From Adiantum capillus-veneris (lineage: Eukaryota > Streptophyta > Polypodiopsida > Polypodiales > Pteridaceae): a stretch of 64,000 nt of DNA. The DNA lies in assembly GCA_014529385.2 (NCBI GenBank), contig CM043966.1, forward strand, positions 41,042,037 through 41,106,036, read 5' to 3'. Below are positions 1 through 11,604 of the stretch, piece after piece. The notes under the pieces are model-generated. The model worked only from the letters and a program-made list of their open reading frames with translations, was not told the DNA's origin and did not search any database. The position numbers were made by a program, and so were the translations under genes. How positions within the stretch are numbered: the first letter of the stretch is position 1; each line of letters starts with the position of its first letter.

Positions 1-1002
1 CCTACTTATCCATTAGCCATGCATTACAAATGGGTTGTGGACCTAATCACAATGCCTTTGAGACTTTGGCAAATGAGGTATTTGGTGCTTACAAGAGAAG
101 ATTTTTCTAATCAAGTTGACGGGCGTGCATTGAGGACAAAGAGTACACAATCTGTATGTAAATTCCTTCTTGAATATGTGATATGTCACTATGGATGTGT
201 GGGAAAGATAACTATAGATAGAGGAGGATTGGATGGTGATGAAGCAAGGGAATTCTTCTCTAGGATGATGGGCATCAAACTAGCTCTAACTTGTGATTAT
301 AACCCAGAGGGAAATGGCAAAAGTGAAAGAGGGCATCCTCTAATAATCAAAGCTTTAGCTGAGGCTTGTGAAGGTAAGCTTGGAGAATGGCCAAGGTTAC
401 TGCCATTTGCATTGTGGGCTGATCATACGACAATAGTTCAGTCACTAGCTATATGCCTGTTGAATTGATGTATGGTCAAATACCTGTGATGCCAATTGAA
501 GATGTAGTTCTTACATGGAATGTATTGCCATGGTAAGATGGAATGATCAGAGAATACCTTCTTGCATTGTGCATACGGTAATTGGAAAGAAGGCCTGAAG
601 ACATTGAGCTTGCAAAAGCTCACCTAAAGAATGCAAGGTTGAAAAACAAAGACAGATTTGACAAGAGGCATAGGCTCAGACCAAAAGACATTGAAGAATG
701 TGATTGGGTGTTGGTGTATGATAGTAGCCTTGAAAACCAGCACTCTACAATAAGGAAGCTTGCAAAGAGATGGTTTGGTTCTTATGCTGTCAAACATGTG
801 CATGGAAATGCAACTTACGCCTTGCGCGAATTGGATGGGACATAAATGAAAATTCCCATTGCAAGAAAAAGAATTAAATTATTCAAAAGAAGAGGGGATG
901 ATGATCCATTTGATGCACAATCTAGTGAAGAAGATGATGGGTCTAACTATATGCAAATTGAGGATGAGAGTGAAGATGTGGCGTCTAACCATGAGTTTTA
1001 AT
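1..1002 (+). pseudogene. Ty3/gypsy pol 3' end (integrase and C-terminal tail), broken
   Basis: The reading frame is open from base 1, so the element continues to the left of the window. The first part (to about 468) is a retroviral-type integrase core: an Asp in the opening beta strand (VVDL), a second Asp in TIDRGG, and the Glu of GKSERGH followed by a tryptophan-rich LGEWPRLLPFALWAD segment. A frameshift near 440-470 breaks it. Coding similarity resumes at about 582-845 with the basic C-terminal domain (DRFDKRH, DWVLVYDSS, RWFGSY) and then an acidic tail to about 1002. Integrase joins element cDNA to the host chromosome. The frameshift and further stops make this copy non-functional. The family (gypsy) is clear; the lineage is not. 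Confidence 0.8.
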
Positions 1003-1059
1003 GCTTAACAAATGTTGTTGTGACACATACCGAGGATGTGCAGGTTTAGAGGGGGTGGA

Positions 1060-1526
1060 TGTCGTGCCATGGCACATACATAGTGTGAAATAAAAAAATT
1101 CACCTCACTTTTGACACTTCTCAATGCATGCAAATAAAAGCAATCATGTACATATTGTGATATATGTTGAAGCGGCTAGTGCGGTCGCTATCATGTACAT
1201 ACCTATTTGGGGAGTCGTGGCCTTGGATGTGGTGACTTTGCGTGCTTTTCCACTTGATAAAATGCCTATTTTGGTTTTATGATGTACATACTCCAAGTGT
1301 TTCATGGTGGCTCACTCATCTAGCCTACAAAGAGTGATGCAGGCAAAATATGCCAAAAATAGCAGCTAATAGGTGCCGTTGCAGAATTGCATGGAAAGTG
1401 ACCCAAAGTGGTATATTGATGAAAAATTATGCTTATCTATGATTTTTATGCTTATGCGAGTGATCCCACAAATTTAGGGATTTTTTTGACTCTGTTTGAG
1501 ATTTTTCCTATAAAAAATCCCATTTT
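1060..1526 (+). repeat. 3' LTR remnant of the gypsy element, interrupted by an insertion
   Basis: A purine-rich tract (about 1043-1059, with a run of five G) follows the pol tail and is directly followed by TGTCGTGCC, the expected polypurine tract and TG start of a 3' LTR. The LTR is interrupted at 1526 by the gag-only element and seems to resume at 3859. The right LTR end could not be recognised, so the LTR length is unknown. Confidence 0.55.
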
Positions 1527-1732
1527 TGTTAGGTATGTCAAGCCCGTGGACACAGCCTATAGCAGGTAGTTCAATTTGTATGGACTTTGCATGGCAAGTT
1601 CACCCTTTATATGTAAAGAGGCTTTTAATCAATTGATCATAGCATGATTTTCCAGTTGAGTATCGAATTTTCTCTCCTCTCTCACTCTCGTTTCTAAGCT
1701 GTACCTGCACCTCACCATAGGCTTCATCTACA
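1527..1732 (+). repeat. 5' LTR of the gag-only element
   Basis: It starts TGTTAGG, ends CTACA and is 206 bp long. It matches 3635-3858 over most of its length. The 3' copy carries an extra stretch (CATGGCTGCACGGCGCCACC) just before the shared ending. Confidence 0.88.
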
Positions 1733-1734
1733 CC

Positions 1735-1747
1735 TGGTATCAGAGCC
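1735..1747 (+). promoter_or_regulatory. Primer-binding site (initiator tRNA-Met)
   Basis: TGGTATCAGAGCC begins two bases after the 5' LTR. It is complementary to the 3' end of plant initiator tRNA-Met, the usual minus-strand primer of copia elements. Confidence 0.9.
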
Positions 1748-2333
1748 TTGAGGGCTTGTGCTCGAGCAGCTTCATGGGACTAGCCGCTTGCAGAGGGGGA
1801 CACGACCATCATGCCTGGCATCAAGCCGTGCATAGTTAGCATCAATATGGTCGCCCAGGGACACTGATAATATCTCGTCACTGCAACTCCTGCCAAGTGG
1901 GCCTCTTGAGCCCGTTGTGAAGCAAACCGCCATTGGCGCTATTCTCTATAGATCTCTTCTTGACATCGACAGTTTCTTTTTTATTTTATTTCACATTTTA
2001 GTCCAGTGGCCACCCAATTTGGTCTTGAGTCCCTAAACCAGTGGGTATTCCCACCCTCGGGTAACCTCCAATTCCGTACTCAGTGATCGGATAGTCAATA
2101 GGTACTTAATCTTGCAAGCTTACACAATAAGTTTCAGACCAGCATAACATCAAGGCAGTATTTTGCAGCATTTTGGAGTATTTTTTCGAGTTTGAATTAT
2201 TTCAAAGAAAGAAAACATTTGATTTGTGGATTTATGCAACACTTGATTCTTCGAAGGATAAATCGAGTGTGAAACTTATCAACGATAATAATTGTAGCAA
2301 GCAACAAGAATTTATTTTTCAACTTCAACGATA

Positions 2334-3253
2334 ATGACCATAGCAGCAATTTTATCCAGCATGGCATTGAAAGTGGATAAGTTTAATGGATCCAGCTTTC
2401 ACACCTGGCAAATTAAAGTGAAGGGATATCTGATGCGGAAGAGTTTGTGGAGCGTCGTCAAGTCGCTATCAGCCAACAAATTAGGTACATATGTAGTTAC
2501 CAGAGCATTATTTGGCAAGCAACAATGCAAGGACGAGCAAGCATTAGGTATTATTATGACATCTCTTGAAGATGATTTTATTCATTATCTGGATGATATG
2601 CAATTTGCCAGTGTTGCCTAGATACAGCTAGACAAGGTTTTTGGTGCTAAAGCTAAATATTCAATGATGAGTCTAAAGATGGAGTTGTATTCTCTTGCTA
2701 TGCGTGCTGACGAAAATATTGCATCTTTAGTTAATCGACTAAAGAGAATTAAAACTCAACTTGTCTTTGTCGAAGCCCCAGTACCAGAAGAAGATCTCAT
2801 AGCCATTTTGTTAAAAAGTTTGCCTGATAAATTCCATCAGATTTTTACTATTTTAAAGGAAAAAGATCCATTGCCCTCCTTAGATGGTATTATGAATTCA
2901 TTACAACAAGAAGAATGAAGGGTACCCCGTACCAATTCTCCTATTATTCTTGGTGCATATAGAGTCTCCAATGCAGTATCCCCATCGGCTCTTCTGATAC
3001 TTCAGTGCCTATGCAGTCACTAATTGTGCTGCTACTTCAACTTCATCTCAACCATTTAGTGGTACCAAATCTTGTACCATTTGTGGGTGCAACAATCATT
3101 AGACAAAAGGCTGTTTCAAGAAGAATCCTTGTGTTCACTGTGGTAAAACAAATCATCCGTCAAATAGATGCTTTCAAAAGGGTAAAAACCAAACTCATAT
3201 GATTGAGGGAGATACCGAACTCCCAATATATTCTGTTGACAATGAAGATTTTT
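2334..3253 (+). pseudogene. copia-type gag with zinc knuckles, broken
   Basis: The start at 2334 opens a copia gag with the typical early motif (DKFNGSSFHTWQIKVKGYL). The frame continues past a TAG at 2619-2621 to a TGA at 2916-2918. After a frame change, two CCHC zinc knuckles follow: 3073-3114, with a stop inside it, and 3130-3171, an intact C-x2-C-x4-H-x4-C. Gag packages element RNA into particles. No pol follows; about 380 bp of non-coding DNA leads to the polypurine tract. At least two stops and one frameshift make it non-coding now. Confidence 0.8.
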
Positions 3254-3619
3254 AGTTCAACTCTTTTCATGGTTTTTGTTTTTTAGTCAAAATAAATTAT
3301 ACGGGCTATAGACACTACCACACATGAGTGGTAAGACCTCCCAAATTATCAGTTTTTTTTGTTCTCAAGTCTTATTTTTCTATCGCTTCTCATGAGGTTA
3401 CTGGGTACACCTTAAACCCAAGGTTTGGCAGTGAACCAAAAACTCCATTTATTGGTAGCTAATTTTTTGACCTACACCCTATATGTTTAAGGGGGGGGGT
3501 TTATCATAGCACCAGGTTATGGATACACCTGAAATCCTTGGTTGTGAGAGAACCTAAAACTCACGGTTGCCGAGTATACCAAAAACTCGAGGTATCATGA
3601 AAGGGTCTGTCTAGTTCGA

Positions 3620-3634
3620 GCTTGGGGGGGGGAT
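3620..3634 (+). promoter_or_regulatory. Polypurine tract of the gag-only element
   Basis: The run GCTTGGGGGGGGGATT lies directly against the 3' LTR start at 3635. It is the expected plus-strand primer site. Confidence 0.75.
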
Positions 3635-3858
3635 TGTTAGGTAAAGCCCGTGGGCACAGCCTATAGCAAGCAGTTCAATTTGCATGGACTTTGCATGGCA
3701 AGTTCACCCTTTTTATGTAAAGAGGCTTTTAATCAATCTATCATAGCGTGATTTTCCAGTTGAGTATCGAATTTTCTCTCCTCTCTTGCTCTTGTTTCTC
3801 TACTACACCTGCACCTTGCCATGGCTGCACGGCGCCACCACCATAGGCTTCATCTACA
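3635..3858 (+). repeat. 3' LTR of the gag-only element
   Basis: It is 224 bp long and bounded by TG and CA. It is followed at once by ATTTT, the right copy of the target duplication. Confidence 0.88.
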
Positions 3859-4620
3859 ATTTTTGGGTTAAAAATGACCTGAAAATGGCCTAGTTTTTGT
3901 CCAAAGTGGAAAATGGCCCAAAAATTGACACATCAGCTAAAAATGACGTGGAGAAGAGAGAAGGCATCCTTTTACAAAAACACACCCGCAATTTTTCTCT
4001 ACTGTGCAAAAGCTTCCATGGTTGCCCAATCTATGTGTGTAGCAATCCCGCCTCTTCGTAATCTGGTATTTGAGCTTGTGAGGGAGTGAATTAGGGTTTC
4101 CCCTTATCAAAATGGTATGTGGGCTTCAATTTAGAAGGTCATAAATCTCTGCAAGAGCAAAAAATCATCTCCACGAAGGTAGAATCTCGTCCATTACTTT
4201 CAACTGTTTGGTGCCACGACTATGTAATTGGGGGCAAGGCTACACGATATCATGAAAGAGGTTTGGGTTTTGATTGAGATTTGTGCTTGTATGAGCATTG
4301 AGGTTTCATGGCTGAAAATTTAGTGTTTTTAAATGGTCTTTTTAAGTGAAAATGAATGTGATTTGGTGATCCTCTCATCATAATCTCAACTACAAAAACA
4401 AGTTATTTCCAAGCACGAAAGGAAAGAGGGTTTGTGACTTTACTGTCACGAATGCTCTTTGATTTTTAGTCACCCTTAGAAAGAGGGTTGGTGATTTTAC
4501 ATAAACTCTTTTCTTAAAGTGTTCGTGACTCTCATCACGAACTCTCACAGCCAGAGGTTCTACACCTTCCCAGCTAGACTGCACACATCCCGAGAACATT
4601 AACTCTCAACGGCCTAGTTC
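3859..4620. other. Continuation of the interrupted gypsy LTR, then unassigned DNA
   Basis: The first bases read on naturally from 1526 once the gag-only element is removed. I see no gene here. Around 4420-4550 there are short imperfect repeats of GTGACT and CACGAA words. The next element begins abruptly at about 4621. Confidence 0.4.
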
Positions 4621-7120
4621 TATGACCGAAGTAATCCATCACACCATGGTTGCTTCGCGCATCAATTTACAACAAGGGGCTAGACGGAATGTCAAGGCCA
4701 TGGAAAAAAAAGACAAAAGTGATGCAAAGGGGAAAACCAATGCCCAAAATTCTTCCCAAGGCAATTCCAACAACAACAACAATAACAACTGGTCCAAGGA
4801 GAAGGGAGTTTACAAAGGTAAAAAAAACTCTCTCCTGAGTAGCTTGAAGCTTTTCGCAAGGACCATAAATGTTGTAAGTGTGGGGAGCAAGGACATGGCT
4901 ATTGTTCTTGCCCCAAGAGAAATGCTTGCAATGAGACTCCTAGGGCTTCCACCATCGAAGATGCAAAAGAGGATGCTCATTGCAAAGGATCACCTCTCTC
5001 CTATGCTTGGGGAAAGGTAAGGGAGCATGATGCCTTCATCTTGTTTGACCCTGGCTCTACTCACGACTCCATATCAACGGAGTTGGCCACCAAGTTGGGC
5101 ATTCAAGCTTTCGAGATGGGAGATACTATAATGGCCAACACCACTTTCAAGGGACAACAAGCCTACGTTACTCCCTTGATTGGGAAGTTGAGGCTTCATG
5201 TCCAAAGATATGTCGACAAAGAAGAATTTTTCATCTCTCCTCTCCAACATGAGGATGCTATGCTAGGGGCACCATGGTTCAACCACATGGCTGCCAACAT
5301 GAAGTTCCCTGAAAGGAGAATATACTTCAGCTACAAGGGAAAGAACATGTATATAGATGCTAGTGAGTTTGATCATACTATACCACTTGTAAATCCTCCT
5401 TCTTTTGATAAATCAATGAAGAGCTCTGTTTCTGCATACATGATTTTTGTCAAAGAGTCCCTAAAGAGTCCTAATGTTTCATCAGAAGTAAATGGTAGGA
5501 ATCAAGAAGAGTTAGACTTGTTTGATTTTCTAAAAGAATTCCAAGATGTGCTCATTGATGATATCCCTATGGAATTACCTCCAAAACCAGGGGATGAGAA
5601 CCATAGAATTGAGCTCCCACCAGGAATCTCACCGCCTAACAAGCCTCCTTATCGAGTTTTCCAAGCTCAACAAGAGGAGATCATGAGGCAAGTACAAGAA
5701 TTGGTTGACAAAGGGATGGTGAGGCCTAGCTCCTCTCCCTTTTGTTCTCCAGTCCTTTTAGTGCAAAAGAAAGATGGTACATACCGTATATGTGTGGACT
5801 ATCAAGCACTAAACCATATCACTATCAAAATTTTTTTTTCCGTGTCTCGGGTAGAAGGTCTATTTGATAAGCTGCAAGGATCTACCAACTTTAGTAGGGT
5901 TGACCTAAAAGTGGCTATCATCAAATAAGGATAGTGGATGAAGATATCCTAAAGACCGTGTTTCGTACAATGTTTGGTCTTTATGAATATCTAATCATGC
6001 CTTTTGGCTTGATTAATGCACCAACCACGTTCAATCGTCTAATGAAGAAAATCTTTAGGCCCTACCGTAAATTCACTGGAGTGTTCTTTGATGATATCAT
6101 CATCTACTCCAAGTCCTTGGAGGGACACACGAAACATCTCCAAATGATTTTTCAAGCATTGAGGTAGAACAAGCTTTTTCTCACCCAAAAGAAAAGTGAA
6201 TTTTTTCATCAAGAGATTTAGTACTTAGGTCATATTATCTCTCAAGATGGTATCTGTATGGATCCATCAAAGTTGGAGGTAATAAAAGCATGGCCTAATC
6301 CAAGGAATCAACATGAGCTAAGAATCTTTATTGGTATGTGTGCATACTATAGACGCTTCATAGCAAAATTCTCTCAAATAGCAAGACCATTACATGAATT
6401 TACAAAGAAGAACGTTAAGTATTTATGGACTGCTAGGGAGCAAAGTGCTTTTGATAAGCTCAAAGATAAGCTTACCTCTGAACCAGTCCTCATGCTTCCG
6501 GGTCTCTCAAAGCCATTTGAGGTCCAATGTGATGCTTGTGGTGATTGTCTTGGAGCAGTCTTGCTTCAAGAAGGGCATGCCATAGCATATGAGAGCCAAA
6601 GGCTCAATAGGGATGAACGGGTCTTCGGCATTTATGAGAAAGAGCTTTTAGTTGTTCTACATGCCCTAGACACATGGAAGCACTATCTAATGGGGACTTC
6701 ATTTATTCTACGAACAAACCACCAAAGTCTCAAGTACTTCATGACGCAAATCAAGCTTTCCAACAAACAAATGAGGTGGGAAAATTTTCTTTTGCAATTT
6801 AATTTTCATATTGCTCACATTGCTGGTAAGCACAATCAAGTGGCCGATGCCCTTGTAAGATGACCAAAAGTTAATATGGTGTCTATAGCAACTTACAATG
6901 ATCTAACTTTTATGATAGATGAGTATGCTACTGACCCTGACTTTAGAGACATAATGTCAGTCCTTGCTTTGGGGAAGAAAAAGGAACCATTCACCTTGCA
7001 AGATGGTTATCTTCTCCACAAAAATAGGCTATATGTCACCCACTCCCTTTGTGAGAAAGTCATGTATGAATCCCATGCTCCCCCTATGTGGGGCATAGAG
7101 GCATTCAACATACTCTCCCT
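4621..7120 (+). pseudogene. chromovirus gag-pol remnant (gag end, PR, RT, RNase H, start of IN)
   Basis: Order: the gag tail with an Asn-rich stretch (to about 4800), a CCHC knuckle (about 4880), an aspartic protease (LFDPGST, about 5041), RT from about 5640 to 6250 with the FFDD catalytic motif near 6090, RNase H about 6500-6860, and the start of the integrase zinc region to 7120. Lesions by comparison with the minus-strand copy: a one-base loss in an oligo-A run at about 4817-4825, a frame break near 5925, stops at 6165-6167 (TAG), about 6219 (TAG) and 6861-6863 (TGA), and RNase H RTDH changed to RTNH. The element is dead. Confidence 0.85.
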
Positions 7121-8139
7121 CACACAAGGCAAGCTTGGTACAAAGAAAGCAAATAGGACACTTGTCAAGCTCCTCCTCATATTTCCCTCACGGTGTGCCT
7201 AAAGCCTATTGGTTGGCCTCCCAAGGGGTCCAATGATAAATTAGTTAATTTAATTGATTGTTTTAGCATTTATCAATTCCTCTCTCTCAAAGGGTAAAGG
7301 GGGACACTTGTCCCAAGACTACCCTTGTTGCTTGTTATGCATCTTGCATGTGATTGGCCAGTGCAGGGTTCTGATGAGCTTCAAGCATGAGCTCCAAAGG
7401 GGGGTCGACCAAAGCAAGAAGGGGGGCTGCTTGGGGGGTATACTCTCCCACACACACTCTCATTGAGTGAAGTGCAAATTGCAAGAGCTCCATCTCCTTC
7501 TCCAAGCTAGTAGAGAAGTTGAGAGCCTACACCAACACTCTTGGCTATGGAATGCAAATCCAACCAAGAGCCATGCTTCAATGCTTAAGCTTTCCGTCTT
7601 CTCCATCTTCATGACTATGCTATTATGTATACTAGCAAGAAGAGTGATGATAAGTGAGAAACTATTTCTTTCTCCTATGGAATATTTCTTCTTCCTCTTC
7701 CCAACCCTCATTCCCTGCTAGTTTTCTCCACCTTCGAAGGTGTTTGAGGCCTTGGGATTGAGGCTTGGGATAGGTAATGCTTTTTACAAAGTTTATGTTA
7801 TGCTCGTGATGCATGAAGAATCTTCATTGCATCACCTAGGTCACAAGGAACACAAAGATTGTATTGTACCGTCTCTCTTAATGGGAGAATCTATAATACA
7901 AAAGCCTATTGGAGGGGGGACCGGCTCCACATAAATCCGGTCCTCAACTGTTGTCAAGTTCTCTAAACTCTCTCTCTTGCAAAAGTATCGTTCATGCCAA
8001 GTTAATTCAATACTATGTTTATGTTGCTACCATCAATTAAGTTCACCCTCTATGCTCACAAAGTAATCTCACAAAAATGCTTTCTCTATTTTTTCTAATT
8101 CCGCTGCTCTCTCAAGGTTCATAGGCCATTTCCATTACA
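7121..8139 (+). repeat. Chromovirus LTR, 3' two thirds
   Basis: It aligns by eye, with few gaps, to the reverse complement of about 57340-58358. It ends ...TTCCATTACA like the other copies. Recognisable segments are a CACACAAGG start, an ACCGGCTCCAC block near 7920 and TATGCTCACAAAGTAAT near 8053. The junction with integrase at about 7120 has CTCC/CACA words on both sides, which suggests deletion through short homology. Confidence 0.8.
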
Positions 8140-8161
8140 TCACTTTTGAGATAGCTAGGGG

Positions 8162-8859
8162 TGTTCGAATGGACCCAAACTTGCTACACTAATTCAGCAG
8201 GTCATATAAGATGAGGTCAAGCTCCAAAATGTTAGTTTCAACATCTGGACAAAATTGCGCCAAAGATAAACAACAAAAATTAGGTTTACAATTTTGGTTT
8301 TTGAATAATCCTATAGTATCTTTAGACCATGCTCTATCCCGTCCTATGCTTAAAAGTCGATTTAGAATGCTGATTTGCGCTGCCAAAATAGCTCCTAGAT
8401 GAGCACAGCTAAAAACACAAAAATGATGCGAGAAATTTATGTGAAATCGAAGAGCTTTTACCTGCAACTCTGACGACGCACTTCACGGAATGCCAATGTT
8501 GCAACCCACGAGGGAGAGAGAAGAGAAAACAAATATAGGCCATGGACTCAACGGTCATACGCTCAGTTTCATTATCCAAAACTTAGGCCAAAAGTTACAA
8601 AAATTGGCTTTTATACCTTAGCCAAGGTTCAAGAAATGGATCCCTAGCTAATTTGGCTTAGTAATAAGGCAGGGAACTACAATTAATTACAACTTTGGAA
8701 GCTCCCTGCCCCTTTACACTCTTTGGCACTCAATTGTGTTACAACAAATTTGGACTTTTACGGGATTTCTCATTAATAAATGAGGTTTTGATATAATAAG
8801 TGGCAAAAAAAAATGATGATGACCTTCTTTTGAGGCTTAGGTTAGCTAAGCAGCTAACA
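8162..8859 (-). repeat. LTR-like repeat, copy 1
   Basis: This 698-bp block matches 10853-11604 in the same orientation. Shared words include AACTTGCTAC, ATAAACAAC, CACTTTCATTATCC-like text, TTGGCTTTTATA, CCCTTTACACTCTTTG and a GCAGCTAACA end. Read on the minus strand it starts TGTTAGCTGC and ends in CA, so it may be the 3' LTR of a minus-strand element. Confidence 0.5.
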
Positions 8860-10852
8860 ATCCCTTGGCTTTTTCGACCATTGGCAGTCCAGAAATTGGG
8901 GAAAATCCCCTTAAAAGTCTAAAAATTTGGTCTTGTAGAGGGGCCCCACCCTTTTTTAGTACCTTGAACTTCATTGGGTCCTTTAGGCTCCGGATTTGGA
9001 AATTTTTTAATCTACACAAGCTTTGAGGCCTCCAAACCGATTTCTCAACTTCCTCTCTCACTATCCACGAGCTTGAGGGGGGGGGGGGGGGGGGGGGGGG
9101 GGTTGCTTTGCCTTCAAAATTATTGAGGTCTAAAGGGCCGTGGAAATCTGCCCGTTCAATGTGGGGATGCCATGTCATCACTACGAATTGCCACCCATCG
9201 GCTTGCTTTGCCAAAAGCCACCCTTACCGCCCCTAGCTACGCCCAAAACAAATGTGCATAGTACTCACGCAGCACCTTCCATAGCTCCATGCCTCAAGAG
9301 ATCTCCCCTCTTCTTTAACACCACCTAATGGTCATGGTTTGGGTTAAATACCCTGGATATCTACCCCCAAACCCTGCATGTGGGTTATTCTTATGCCACA
9401 TGGTGCTCTCGAGGCGCCAAGCCCTCCAAAGCTGAAAAAACTTTCAAAATTCTTATTCAAAGCCTACGGAAAAAAACTCCCCTTGCACCTTCTTTAAAAT
9501 GCTCCCACCTCCTACTCTTTGAGCCTATTGTCAAGTCGTAAAATGACACCCAAAGACCCCATTCTTGACTTTGACGTGCATAATCCCCTTTGCATTTGGA
9601 CTTTGCTGGGCCCATCAACCAAGGCCAAAAAAAAGGGAAAATATCACTGGTTGCCACCTGGCTGGCAACTAGTCGTCGACTTCCACCCGTGGTATCTTGG
9701 TACCCATCATCTTGATAGACAAACCGTCAAGTTCTACTAATTTCTCATGATGTAGACCACCCTCTAGGACCTAGTCAAGGCTTAAAAACCACCAGATGAA
9801 ACGTCTACCAATGCAATCAATGCACCCCATAATTGGCCCCCGGCCACTTGTCCCACTTGCCCTGTCCATCGGAATCCGCTATGCATTCCATATTTGGACC
9901 ACCATATCTTTCACACCATGGCTTTGTTTGATGAGCCGTTTGGACCGGCTCATATAGCATCTCAAATACCACATTCTAAGGCATAGTATCCATACTCCAA
10001 ACACCCAGACCTACCATCCCAATTGGCCCTGTCTGCAGCCTTTTTGGCCTAACGCATCAGGCATACATTTTTGTTGCCCTTTGCCTGCCCATGGCCTTCA
10101 TACCTGCTCTAGCATCCTGCCATGCCCTTGTCTCACCCTTAGCACTGATTAGCACCACTTCTAGGCTCAACCAACTTTGGTTGCACTAATGTGTGTATGT
10201 TTTGTGATAGGAATCTTAAAGTAGACTCAAATAGTCATGGAGGATTTGCTACCAATGATCAAGTGAGTATAGCATTCTTTGCAAAGTTTTGCATCATCAG
10301 CTTCTTTTGCAAAGGTCATGCTTTCAATTTCTAAGAAGAGCTATCATTTCACCTTGGGGGGGAGTGAGATAGATAATAGTGTTGTGGACATTAAAGACCA
10401 TATAAATCTAACGTGGGTCCTGGTTATGGATCGCAGAGCAGGTCTGGAGCAAAGCAGTGAAAGATTTCAGGAAGTAGCAAGCAGTGTGTTGGAGATGCTT
10501 GGCCTCATAGCTCCCATGCTCGTGATGAGAGTTGCAAATTATGATAAGTAGAATGGGATCATAGTTGCATTAAAAAGTCTAGTGTCTATGCAATTTTTCA
10601 GTTGTTGATACACGTCGATCGGTTGCCAAGTCTCACCATATCGATGCTAGCAAAGCAGGCACCATAGACATAAAATGTCAATTTATGGGACGTAGCTGAC
10701 CCGACTAGTGCATGGAGGCTACAAGAGATAGCTAATCTCTCAAAAAACCCAGTTCTAGTGCGCTCTCACCTAGATCAATCTCAAGTGTGTGTCAAACATG
10801 AAAATCTAATCTTCTTACCGCAAGCCTAATACGATGACTTTGTATAGCTATA
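8860..10852. other. Non-coding stretch between the two LTR-like repeats
   Basis: There is no recognisable protein in six frames. The longest reading frames (minus 8846-9214, plus 10279-10551) have no familiar motif and one crosses the poly-G run. If the flanking repeats are LTRs, this is the internal part of a non-coding LARD-like element. No tRNA-Met primer site was found next to 10853, which weakens that reading. Confidence 0.35.
9077..9102 (+). repeat. Homopolymer of 26 G
   Basis: Uninterrupted G run inside otherwise mixed sequence. It can fold into a G-quadruplex and is a site where sequencing and assembly often give the wrong length. Confidence 0.85.
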
Positions 10853-11604
10853 ATGCTCCAAATGCGACAAAACTTGCTACCTAGAATGTGCAGAGTATCA
10901 TCACCAACCTCATGTGCTCAAAAGAAATTTCTGACATATGTGTAGAGTATCATCACCAACCTCATGAGCTCAAAATCCATTTATGACATTTGAACAAAAT
11001 TGCACCGAAGATAAACAACCTATTTTGGGTAGGTCGGGTTTGGCCTCTGAAGCACTCTACAACTGCCTTAGGATGTGCTCTATCTACTCCTATGGTCAAA
11101 ATTAGTTTCAATATGAGTATGGAGCGTAAGGAGTGAAAATAGCTTGTAGATATACACTACTAAAAACACAACTTCATCGCAAGAGACTTACATAGAAAGG
11201 AAGAGCTTTCACCTGCGAGCACGTTGGCATGCTCAGAACCACAATGTAACTTCACATGAGTGATACACAAAGGGATGGAATAGGAGGGAGTTTACAAAAC
11301 TATACTACAATGTATGCTCACTTTCATTATCCAAAAAACTTAGGTCCAAAGTTACAGAATTGGCTTTTATATCTTAGCCAAGGTGTGAGAAATGAAACCA
11401 TAACTAAATGACTCGGTAATAAGGCTAGAAATTGCAAATAATTTCAAATCTAGAAGCCCTTGGCCCTTTACACTCTTTGACATATAAATGTGATACAACA
11501 AGTTTGGACTTTACAGGGTTTCAAATTAATAAATGGGGTTTTGATACAATAAGTGGGGATAAAAAGATGATTGCAATGATCCTGTTAGAGCTGAGCAGCT
11601 AACA
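10853..11604 (-). repeat. LTR-like repeat, copy 2
   Basis: This 752-bp block is the diverged partner of 8162-8859, with the same order of shared words and the same GAGCAGCTAACA end. On the minus strand it starts TGTTAGCTGC. The divergence looks substantial, so any element it belonged to is old. Confidence 0.5.

Larger units (their letters stand above)
1527..3858 (+). mobile_element. Complete non-autonomous gag-only LTR retrotransposon (TR-GAG type)
   Basis: The two LTRs (1527-1732 and 3635-3858) both start TGTTAGG and end CTACA. The 5-bp sequence ATTTT directly precedes the element (1522-1526) and directly follows it (3859-3863), which is a target-site duplication. Inside are a tRNA-Met primer-binding site, a broken copia-type gag with zinc knuckles, and a G-rich polypurine tract. 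No protease, integrase, reverse transcriptase or RNase H trace is seen. The 2332-bp size fits the gag-only, pol-less elements described in plants. Mobility would have needed enzymes from another copia element. The two LTRs differ by scattered changes and a roughly 18-bp length difference near the end, so the insertion is not recent. Confidence 0.88.
4621..8139 (+). mobile_element. Truncated chromovirus (Ty3/gypsy), plus strand
   Basis: This copy belongs to the same family as the minus-strand element at 57340-64000. It starts abruptly inside gag, so it lacks the 5' LTR, the primer site and about two thirds of gag. It runs through protease, reverse transcriptase and RNase H, and stops inside the integrase zinc-binding region near 7120. 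There it is joined directly to the 3' two thirds of the LTR (7121-8139). The integrase core, the chromodomain and the first third of the LTR are deleted. Confidence 0.85.

Noticed and set aside
7460-7721. ORFs on both strands in the chromovirus LTR (also 18894-19224 and 57830-58060)
   Set aside because: Shared among LTR copies as DNA, but frames are broken in some copies and no protein family fits.
8846-9214. 122-codon minus-strand frame with a poly-Pro run
   Set aside because: The Pro run is the 26-G homopolymer; the rest has no domain and lies in non-coding repeat DNA.
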